Below are positions 1 to 8,583 of a stretch of 64,000 nucleotides of DNA, piece by piece. The position numbers and the translations under genes were made by a program. The notes below the pieces were generated by a model. The model was not told the origin of the DNA and did no database searches. It was given only the letters and a program-made list of their open reading frames with translations. The stretch's first letter is position 1; each line of letters starts with the position of its first letter. Source of the stretch: Trichomonas vaginalis G3 (Eukaryota > Parabasalia > Trichomonadida > Trichomonadidae); assembly GCF_026262505.1 (NCBI RefSeq), contig NC_067205.1, forward strand, positions 19,899,645 to 19,963,644, read 5' to 3'.

Positions 1-876
1 TTGTTTTTGGAGTTGATTGTTGATAATTTTCTTTTTGTGAAATTTTTGTTGTTGATTTGCTAATTTTAGGTGTATTGTAATTATACTTCTTTGGTGTATT
101 GAATTTGTCTTGTTTGAGTCCGGATTCATCATCACTTGATGAAGAGAATATAAATCTTGATCCGTTTTTAAGAGTTAAAGGGGATATTTTATCTGGGTCA
201 CTATCGAATATATGGTTGAACTCAAATAGATATGTTTCATTAGACAAAACTGACTCTGAAAGTCGAGATCGATAATTCATTGTCGAAATGACCTGATATT
301 TATCTGGATCTGTTTCGTATCTGTTCAGTTTAGGATATTTACTAACACGAAAGCCACGATGATCGTCATCACTAGCATAAACTCCGTCTTTTGGAATTCC
401 AAGAAACAAAACTTCTTCGTTGTTTTCTTCTTCATATGAATATTCATATTCAATATCAATATCAATTCCTGTGTTTAATTCTTGTTGTTCTTCAATAAAT
501 GCAGCATTTGGTTTTCTTTTGACTCTTTTTGAGCCTTTCTTAGGTTTTTCGTAAGGTTGACGAGGTTTGTAATAGTCATATTCTGGATAAAACTCGAAAT
601 TATCTTCTTTTTCTTCTTCTTCAAGATATGAATATGAATTTTTTGTATTTGTGGAAATTATTGATGTATTTATTTCGGATTTTTCTTCTGTAATGTCGTC
701 AAGCTGTAATTGGTCTTGTGATGGAATTATTTCAGAAATTTTATTATTAATAGATTTTTTAATTGGTGATTCATTAAATAATTGATCTTCGGCTTCTTCT
801 GATATACTTTCTAATATGAAATTTGAATTAGAATTGTTTCTTACAAAATTATTTTGAAAATGTAGGATTTCGTTAA
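1..876 (-). pseudogene. Truncated copy of the 400-aa repeat-family gene
   Basis: This is a near-identical copy of the intact minus-strand gene at 53867-55069. It starts at the window edge, so about 55 C-terminal codons lie outside. At 876 the match stops after the bases that encode roughly residue 55, and unrelated sequence follows, so the N-terminus is missing. The same truncation junction occurs at 59623, so the two copies descend from one already-truncated gene. The product is charged and low in complexity, rich in Ser, Asn, Lys, Asp and Glu, and belongs to no family I recognise. Confidence 0.8.
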
Positions 877-2277
877 CACCGCTCGCATTTTTGTTCGCTA
901 TACTTATTTAAATTAAGCTACCTTAAACATACTTGTACCAAATATTAAAACTCTCTCAAATGTTAAATACAAAATTAATTAAATTATTAAGGGTATAGTC
1001 CACTAAAAATTTTTAAGTTTTGACAATGAAAATAAGCTCTGTGACCATGTAAATATATATCTATGCAAAACGAGAGGTTATGCCATAATTTTTTTTAGTT
1101 ATCAAATTTTCCTTTTTTTGAGAGAAGTCTCTCAATAATTTGAGAAGAATCTTTGATATAAAGAGATACACATTTGTAGAACGAAGTAAGTGTTTTCCAA
1201 ACATTTTATATGTTCATCCTGTATAACAATATAAAGCTGCATAGTGCCATCTTGTGCGTTTGCTATTTTATGTACTTTTCATTGAGATAATCCCTCTTCT
1301 CGGGTGATTTTAACAGTCAACTCAATTTTAAAATAAAGATTTCATCAAAATGATTTCGAAATTCGGATATTGATTATATAAATAGCACTGTTAACATATT
1401 TTGGATGAGTAAAAAATACCTTGTTTTGTATGCATTTAGTACACCTTTATTTTTGATTAAAACTATAAAATTTTTATTCCTTATATAATAAATAGTATAT
1501 GTTACATAAACATGAAATTCAATAGCATTCAATTTTGGATTTTTTAGATTTGGTAAATTTTAGAAGAAATAAAATCAGCAATCAAAATAAAGAAACTTTT
1601 TTTGTATCTTCTATGATTACCTTTTGGTACTAAATTTTGCATTAATAAGTAAATTATCTGTATTATTCTGTGAGCACAAGCCCTCAGTTATGCTGGTAGT
1701 GAATGATGAATCGTCATTTTGCGAAGAGAACGCGATTATTAAGGTAATTTTGAGAATTGTCTTGAATTATTTAAAATTAAAGTTAATTGAATAGGTAGGA
1801 TAACTAGCCTTTGCTAAATTTGTATAATTTGACCTTATTCTAGTTGGATCTGAGAATATTTTGCTGAAATAATAAATTATATCGCCGATTTATGAAAATT
1901 TCTCTGATGGGACCGACTCGCTGAAACGTATTAGTGTTAATGGTAACTTGTCTGAATTTTCAAATTTTTTTCGAAATCCAAAAAATCACAAACAAAAGCA
2001 TCAAAATTAGATTTGCATTTAAGGTTTTCATTTTTTTTGGAAAATAAAAATATTTTTTCCCCAATAAAGTTTATTTTTACTTTTGAGAGGAATAGAAACG
2101 TTATTTTGGAATTTTGAAACGACAGAAATGTTCCATTTTTAATGTAGATTCTAAAATGGGGTCAAATTTTTGATTGAACCGTTATCCATTGAAAAACCTC
2201 GATTTTAAAATGTTATTCCAAAATATTCATCTAATGATATAGTATATATTTATTAATTATTACTTTTTATTCAATTT

Positions 2278-2300
2278 TCACTTTTGGCGGGATTTCATTT
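2278..2300 (+). promoter_or_regulatory. Inr-like motifs before the transposase ATG
   Basis: TCACTT (2278-2283) and TCATTT (2295-2300) both fit the trichomonad initiator consensus TCAYTW. The second has its A 14 bases before the ATG at 2311, the usual spacing. This supports the start at 2311 rather than the upstream in-frame TTG. Confidence 0.5.
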
Positions 2301-2310
2301 TTTTTGTTGT

Positions 2311-3603
2311 ATGGGCCATATTGTTCACCCAAAACGGAAAACAAAGGCAATGCATAACATTTTACTCCACGAACGTCGTCGACTCTCAGCGCGACAGATG
2401 CTTGGTGCTTGCATAATGACCGGAATGCCATATACAAAAGGTGCTCGCTTTCTTTCTCTTTGTGGAACTAAGCCCCCTGTGAAGAGTGGTGTCATGAGAC
2501 AACAGAGATTTTGTGACGATAAGATTAGAAGACTTAAAAGTATTTCCCTAATGCTGTCGAGAAAGTCCTTCAGTGGTTACTTATCCATTGATGCAAGATG
2601 GACGCACAGGCGAAACTCGCCAAGTTGTACAGTAACTGCGCTCGATGCTGTCACAAAAAGAGTTCTTGCATGCGTGAACATCAACCATATTGGTGGAAAC
2701 AGACAGCATGCTCAGTATTCCGGAGCTTCCAACAATATGGAAAGTGCTGGAACTCGAATCATCTTGAAGCAATTAAAGAAATACAATATCTTGAAAGATG
2801 TTAAAGAGATTATTAAAGACCGAGATAACAAAAGTGTCTCTGTCTTTAAAGAATTTGGCGTCTCTCATCTTGAAAGATTCGATCCAGGTCATGTATCAAA
2901 AAATATCTCAAAAGATTTTACAAAGTTCTCAGCTTCTCATAAGACAGTTGAAGTTTTCAACGACAAGACTCAGAAGATTGAAAAAATAGAGAGACCTTTC
3001 TGGGGTCTGAATGCAAGCCTAAGTATGTGGCTTTGGTCATGTTTTGCCGAAGAAAATATTGACAAACGTACGAAAATGTGGGAGAATTGTGTCTACCATT
3101 ACGTAGGCAATCATTCTTTTTGCGAACCGCACAATTACAAATGCTTTGAATGGCAAAAAGGTGTCAATTCGATCCAACTTCAATTCATGCTCTATGACTG
3201 GGTTCACAAATGGACACCCATAGTTTCCAAAGTTTCTTCCATTGGATCTACCTGCATGAATGAAGCGTTTAACTCCAAAATTGCATGCTATTTGGACAAA
3301 TCAAGAGCCTGGAAGAACATTAACATTAGAGTTAACGTTGCAATCTTAGAATGGAATGATCCAGAGCATTTTCTCGGAGATATACAAAAAGCATTACATC
3401 TTCCCCCACTTCCAGAAGATTGTGTCAAATCATTTGAAGAGAATTGTTACTCCAAAATGATATTGAAACAAAAAACTGTTACAAAAGGTTCTAAAAAACA
3501 GAACAAATACAAAAACTCCATTCAGAGTGTACCAGGAGGAGATTATCAAGTTTTCAAGTCCGAATGGGAATCAGAAGACGAAGACATTGATGACTTTGAT
3601 TAA
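2311..3603 (+). CDS. Kolobok-like DDE transposase
   Basis: The protein has 430 aa from the first ATG. It would cut and join DNA at the element's inverted ends in the nucleus. An RNase-H-like core is suggested by a first Asp in LSIDARW (about residue 94), a second in IKDRDNKS (about 170-172) and a Glu in CMNEAFNS (about 318). The stretch ASNNMESAG between them resembles the SNSMEKEG-type motif of Kolobok transposases. A His/Cys cluster (HYVGNHSFC, about 263-271) resembles their HYFGDHSxC motif. The N-terminus is basic and shows no clear THAP finger. The C-terminus is acidic. The frame is open throughout, so the gene may be functional. Family assignment rests on motif memory, not on a search. 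Confidence 0.7.
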   Translation: MGHIVHPKRKTKAMHNILLHERRRLSARQMLGACIMTGMPYTKGARFLSLCGTKPPVKSGVMRQQRFCDDKIRRLKSISLMLSRKSFSGYLSIDARWTHRRNSPSCTVTALDAVTKRVLACVNINHIGGNRQHAQYSGASNNMESAGTRIILKQLKKYNILKDVKEIIKDRDNKSVSVFKEFGVSHLERFDPGHVSKNISKDFTKFSASHKTVEVFNDKTQKIEKIERPFWGLNASLSMWLWSCFAEENIDKRTKMWENCVYHYVGNHSFCEPHNYKCFEWQKGVNSIQLQFMLYDWVHKWTPIVSKVSSIGSTCMNEAFNSKIACYLDKSRAWKNINIRVNVAILEWNDPEHFLGDIQKALHLPPLPEDCVKSFEENCYSKMILKQKTVTKGSKKQNKYKNSIQSVPGGDYQVFKSEWESEDEDIDDFD

Positions 3604-4055
3604 CGAAAATTACATTTTATTTATTGTTTTTGTTTTTAATTAAATTATTATTATGCTCATTTTCTTATTTTGATTTTTTCTCATTATGATATAAATAATT
3701 TATTAATGCATTTATCCAATAATTATGCTATGATATTTTTATGCCTTATTTCATTTCTCTTATATTTGATAATCTGGTAAAATATAGTTCAGACTATAAT
3801 CATTTTAGATTATTGATATATTTATATAGGTTAGAATAAAATTAGTTTCATTTTCTACTTTTATTTTGAATTAATAATTTATAATATCAAATATTATGGC
3901 GTAACCTCTCCTTTAAAATATAGATATATATAGGCCTATAGAGTTTATTGGCACTCTCAAAACTCTAGAATTTTGAGTTTACTATACCCTTAAGTTGAAA
4001 ACTATCACAATTTTCCACTTTAATATGCGTGCTTGACTAGGAACATCAATGGTAA

Positions 4056-5307
4056 TGTAATAAACAGAAATTCATCAAAAGTGACAGCTCTCAATTTTTT
4101 GACATTTGTAAATTCTAAATTGAATGAGAAAAATGAAATAATACTAAGCATAATACAATATTCTAGATTTAATTATAATTAGGAAAAAGTTAGTTTTGAG
4201 AGTACTTTTCATAGGCATATAGAATGAAATCTTCTGAAAAATAATATCACATAAACTCATATTATTTTCTAATATATAACTATTTTATATAAAAATCAAA
4301 TTCAATGATCTTAAAAGCGAAGGATAAACCTCAAAATTTACGAATATAATGAGTGGGAATATAATGCTTATCTATCATAAAACCATATGAAATATCAATT
4401 TTTGCTTTACGCCTAATTTTTGACGACAATTAGCAAAAAATGTTAAATGTTAACACTCAGTCCATTTGAATATGAAAAATAAAATTGACTTTGATTAAAT
4501 GTTTTTATTTATCATGCAATTCTTCTTGCGACCAAAGATTTGAATAAAAGTTCAAAAAATAAGATAGCTTAAAAATAATATACGGTAGTGTTTACTAATA
4601 GATGAATAGTATATAAATTCTATTAAAATGGATTTGATCCAAAAAAATATATAAAATTTGATCATAAATAAAATCGTTTTAAATTACTTCTTCATTTAAA
4701 TTATAACAATTATTTTTGGTTTTATATTTTTTTGGATCAAATCCATTTTAATAGAATTTATATACTATTCATCTATTAGTAAACACTACCGTATATTATT
4801 TTTTAAGCTATCTTATTTTTTGAACTTTTATTCAAATCTTTGGTCGCAAGAAGAATTGCATGATAAATAAAAACATTTAATCAAAGTCAATTTTATTTTT
4901 CATATTCAAATGGACTGAGTGTTAACATTTAACATTTTTTGCTAATTGTCGTCAAAAATTAGGCGTAAAGCAAAAATTGATATTTCATATGGTTTTATGA
5001 TAGATAAGCATTATATTCCCACTCATTATATTCGTAAATTTTGAGGTTTATCCTTCGCTTTTAAGATCATTGAATTTGATTTTTATATAAAATAGTTATA
5101 TATTAGAAAATAATATGAGTTTATGTGATATTATTTTCAGAAGATTTTGTGTTCTTCTTCAAAATTTTATTTTTTATTAAAAAGAATCTTTACAAAATAT
5201 ACATTTACTTTAATTAATATTTAAAAACGTGCTCTATCAAAAGTTCCAAAAATTCAATATTTTAGCTTTTCTGAGGTGTCACTTTTGATGAATTTCTGTT
5301 TACAACA
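4056..5307. mobile_element. Palindromic inverted-repeat transposon, non-autonomous
   Basis: This 1252-bp element is absent from the paralogous flank (empty site near 59797). Its ends are inverted repeats of about 31 bp beginning TGT and sharing AAACAGAAATTCATC, with a probable 4-bp duplication GTAA at 4052-4055 and 5308-5311. Most of its interior is one large palindrome (4229-5147). No transposase is visible, so it is probably moved by an enzyme encoded elsewhere. A second, truncated copy of its left end lies at 6755-6870. Confidence 0.7.
4229..5147. repeat. Near-perfect 0.9-kb palindrome
   Basis: The left arm (about 4229-4657) is repeated in reverse complement at about 4721-5147, with roughly 60 bp between. 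The arms look nearly identical by eye. Such a structure could fold into a long hairpin as single-stranded DNA or RNA, and if transcribed would give double-stranded RNA. No coding potential was seen in the arms. Confidence 0.85.
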
Positions 5308-5365
5308 GTAACATCTCGATATATTCATTTGTGGCAAATAAAAATTATGAAATTTATTATGAATA

Positions 5366-6629
5366 CCCAGATTTTCCTTACTTTTACCACTCCCCATGTA
5401 ATTTCTGGGAAAACGATAATTCATTTTTTTTATGGATGAATAGATCGTTTTCCTAGAAAGGACCTCATATCTCTGGCTAAAAAGAGTGTCAGATCCTAAA
5501 TAGATTATTAATCTAGTGTACAAATCCAATAAAAAGCCTATTTTTTTGGCTTTTTTGGTGCTCATTTTTTCGAAGATCTACATGAATATGGGGAAACCAT
5601 CGGCTTTTTTTGGTTAACCCACATCTTCATGTAGTCTGGACTATCTTTCCTCGAAGGACCTCTTTACGGGTGTAAAAACTCATAAAGTTCTCAAAAGATT
5701 CATTCTCGATCTCCATGCTGAAAGAATTTACAATAAAAAAGAGATCTACGCATCAAACTACAGCCATAAATGAACTGAACCCTAAAGCTCAGCTCTTAGT
5801 TTATCAAAAACGTCGAAATCCTTCTCATTGCAATCAAATTTTCTCAATAACTCATAAGAAAAATCGAATTTTGATTAAGCCGATGTTATAGGTATCACAA
5901 ATACTACAAACTTGAGCAATATCGAAATTGCCAGCAAAAGTTTGAAATTGCATTGCTCATATTTGTTTTGTAAACTAAAAATCTGCTTATATTATTCATT
6001 AATTTTTTATATATTATTCATATACTTTAATAAAAACAATACTATTTCACCTTAAAAATGAATTTCATAAGTCAATATTATTTTTTTTGAAAATGTATCA
6101 ATTTTCGATTAAAACAACATGAGAATAAAATTTACGCAAAATTATTTTAAAAAATGGTTTTAAAAATTTACAATTGATTAAGAATAAGATTGCAAGAAGT
6201 TTGAAGTTTAATTTTAAGAAAAAAAATTCGGATATTATTCATGGATCTAAGTAATCTGATATTTGAGTATCGGCACTATGCATAAAACATATATTTATAG
6301 TTTTTTTGGATTTTTATGATTTTAAATATATTCAAATTTGGCAATCCAATAGATTTTTAAAAAATAGGTAAATAAAAATAGATTACATATGCAGCAGATT
6401 TAGAACATGAAACAAATCTTATAGTGACCCAAAAGAAAATTCATGATCCAAAAAAGAAAAAATTTGGCTAAATGGGAATCAAACCTTGGCATAATGAATC
6501 ATTATGTCGGATGTTTCCACTACACCGGCAGGTCGAAAAATACCCTTGGTGGTTCTATTTAATAGCTACTCCCAACGATAGGCGGTGTCCCCAGCTTTAG
6601 AGGGGTGGTAAAAGTAAGGCAAATCTGGG
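5366..6629 (-). mobile_element. Mariner-like element copy A, TA target duplication
   Basis: The element is 1264 bp between TA dinucleotides (5364-5365 and 6630-6631). Its inverted ends begin CCCAGATTTTCCTTAC and extend about 25 bp. The empty site near 59847 keeps a single TA. Copy B lies at 55383-56636 in the opposite orientation. TA duplication fits the Tc1/mariner superfamily, and mariners of about 1.3 kb are known from Trichomonas vaginalis. I see only short, copy-inconsistent reading frames near one end and no DD34D core, so this is either a decayed or a non-autonomous member. Confidence 0.7.
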
Positions 6630-6754
6630 TATTACACAAAAAAAGGAGGTGATAGCAAGACAAAAATAGACATATTATCATGTTTGTCTAATTCATCTAT
6701 GCATTGTATATAATCGAAATTTATTTTGTAACTCACGTATTTTCAAGCTCCCTT

Positions 6755-6870
6755 TGTAATAAACAGAAATTCATCAAAAGTGACAGCTCTCAATTTTTTG
6801 ACATTTGTAAATTCTAAATTGAATGAGAAAAATGAAATAATACTAAGCATAATACAATATTCTAGATTTA
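6755..6870. mobile_element. Truncated left end of the palindromic-element family
   Basis: About 116 bp match 4056-4171 almost exactly, beginning TGTAATAAACAGAAATTC. The match stops where Polinton 1 begins. The rest of the element is not found beyond the right end of Polinton 1. Confidence 0.75.
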
Positions 6871-6884
6871 AAAAAAGGTAGTGG

Positions 6885-8309
6885 GGCTTCCAGGCGCGTT
6901 GCGCCATCTAGCCCGAAGATGTTTAGTATAAATGAAGTTTTTATTCGGAGGGCTTCCAGGCGCGTTGCGCCCTCTAGCCCGAAGATGTTTAGTATAAATG
7001 AAGTTTTTATTCGGAGGGCTTCCAGGCGCGTTGCGCCATCTAGCCCCGAAGATGTTTAGTATAAATGAAGTTTTTATTCGGAGGGCTTCCAGGCGCGTTG
7101 CGCCATCTAGCCCGAAGATGTTTAGTATAAATGAAGTTTTTATTCGGAGGGCTTCCAGGCGCGTTGCGCCCTCTAGCCCCGAAGATGTTTAGTATAAATG
7201 AAGTTTTTATTCGGAGGGCTTCCAGGCGCGTTGCGCCCTCTAGCCCCGAAGATGTTTAGTATAAATGAAGTTTTTATTCGGAGGGCTTCCAGGCGCGTTG
7301 CGCCATCTAGCCCCGAAGATGTTTAGTATAAATGAAGTTTTTATTCGGAGGGCTTCCAGGCGCGTTGCGCCATCTAGCCCGAAGATGTTTAGTATAAATG
7401 AAGTTTTTATTCGGAGGGCTTCCAGGCGCGTTGCGCCTCTAGCCCCGAAGATGTTTAGTATAAATGAAGTTTTTATTCGGAGGGCTTCCAGGCGCGTTGC
7501 GCCCTCTAGCCCCGAAGATGTTTAGTATAAATGAAGTTTTTATTCGGAGGGCTTCCAGGCGCGTTGCGCCATCTAGCCCCGAAGATGTTTAGTATAAATG
7601 AAGTTTTTATTCGGAGGGCTTCCAGGCGCGTTGCGCCATCTAGCCCGAAGATGTTTAGTATAAATGAAGTTTTTATTCGGAGGGCTTCCAGGCGCGTTGC
7701 GCCCTCTAGCCCGAAGATGTTTAGTATAAATGAAGTTTTTATTCGGAGGGCTTCCAGGCGCGTTGCGCCATCTAGCCCGAAGATGTTTAGTATAAATGAA
7801 GTTTTTATTCGGAGGGCTTCCAGGCGCGTTGCGCCCTCTAGCCCGAAGATGTTTAGTATAAATGAAGTTTTATTCGGAGGGCTTCCAGGCGCGTTGCGCC
7901 CTCTAGCCCCGAAGATGTTTAGTATAAATGAAGTTTTTATTCGGAGGGCTTCCAGGCGCGTTGCGCCATCTAGCCCGAAGATGTTTAGTATAAATGAAGT
8001 TTTTATTCGGAGGGCTTCCAGGCGCGTTGCGCCCTCTAGCCCCGAAGATGTTTAGTATAAATGAAGTTTTTATTCGGAGGGCTTCCAGGCGCGTTGCGCC
8101 CTCTAGCCCCGAAGATGTTTAGTATAAATGAAGTTTTTATTCGGAGGGCTTCCAGGCGCGTTGCGCCATCTAGCCCGAAGATGTTTAGTATAAATGAAGT
8201 TTTTATTCGGAGGGCTTCCAGGCGCGTTGCGCCATCTAGCCCCGAAGATGTTTAGTATAAATGAAGTTTTTATTCGGAGGGCTTCCAGGCGCGTTGCGCC
8301 CTCTAGCCC
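6885..8309 (+). repeat. 66-67 bp satellite, 22 copies
   Basis: The GC-rich core GGCGCGTTGCGCC occurs 22 times, from 6893 to 8288, with spacings of 66 or 67 bp (one of 65). Each core can form a GGCGC/GCGCC stem with a GTT loop. Units differ mainly by CCC or CCCC, by A or C after GCGCC, and by one T loss. Runs of 66-bp units stay open as 22-codon repeats, but the 67-bp units shift the frame, so these are not real genes. Only one core is present at the right end of the element (18329-18341). Confidence 0.95.
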
Positions 8310-8574
8310 ATCAAAAATTTCTGAGGACGAGCCAGCCGGTGACTTTTTTGTAGAGCACTCAAAATTATATAACTTTGTCCGGACAAGTAAGGGTCTATCG
8401 TCGCTACAGGAAAAGTTACAGGCGTTCCAAGGAAGTATACTTTGAGAAGCCTTTTCCCCCTTATAGAATGAGGTAGGACGGTTATTTTACAAAACTGACA
8501 ACACTTTGACCGAGTAGTTTTTTGTGCTGAACAAAAAGTGTCATATAAACATCTGTCAAAAACCGTTTTTTACT

Positions 8575-8580
8575 TCACTT
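8575..8580 (+). promoter_or_regulatory. Inr-like motif TCACTT
   Basis: TCACTT fits the trichomonad initiator and lies 4 bases before the ATG at 8584. It supports that start over the in-frame upstream TTG. Confidence 0.4.
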
Positions 8581-8583
8581 AAA

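Larger units (their letters stand above)
991..3989 (+). mobile_element. Kolobok-like DNA transposon, TTAA target duplication
   Basis: The element is 2999 bp and is flanked by TTAA at 987-990 and 3990-3993. The empty site in the paralogous flank near 59733 has a single TTAA, which fixes both ends. The ends are imperfect inverted repeats of about 100 bp that begin GGGTATAGT; both arms keep a shared block (GAGAGGTTA, one variable base, GCCATAA) about 85 bp in. One transposase gene (2311-3603) lies inside. TTAA duplication plus this type of transposase fits the Kolobok superfamily; piggyBac also uses TTAA but has a different transposase pattern. 991-2277 and 3604-3989 are AT-rich non-coding element sequence. 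Confidence 0.8.
877..6754. other. Host flank interrupted by three DNA transposons
   Basis: The host pieces at 877-990, 3994-4055, 5312-5365 and 6632-6754 line up in order with the continuous stretch 59624-59973. The gaps are the three elements at 991-3989, 4056-5307 and 5366-6629. The host pieces themselves hold no gene that I can see. Beyond 6754 the match to 59973 ends, where a further truncated element copy begins. Confidence 0.8.

Noticed and set aside
5254-5565. A 103-codon minus-strand frame (MSTKKAKKIGFLLDLYT)
   Set aside because: It crosses the edge of the mariner-like element into the neighbouring palindromic element, and the second element copy has a different frame. It is not a conserved gene.
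6468-6531. tRNA-like segment in the mariner-like element (also 55481-55547), with a B-box match GGTTTGATTCC
   Set aside because: The T arm and acceptor stem do not pair, position 33 of the would-be anticodon loop is G, and the segment is inside a transposon. At best it is a degenerate tRNA-like promoter.
6885-8309. Possible CRISPR array
   Set aside because: Units are contiguous 66-67 bp tandem repeats with no unique spacers, in a eukaryotic mobile element.
6998-8445. Open frames of 64-174 codons reading RRASRRVAPSSP repeats
   Set aside because: They are the satellite read in one frame. The 67-bp units shift the frame and there is no non-repeat coding part.
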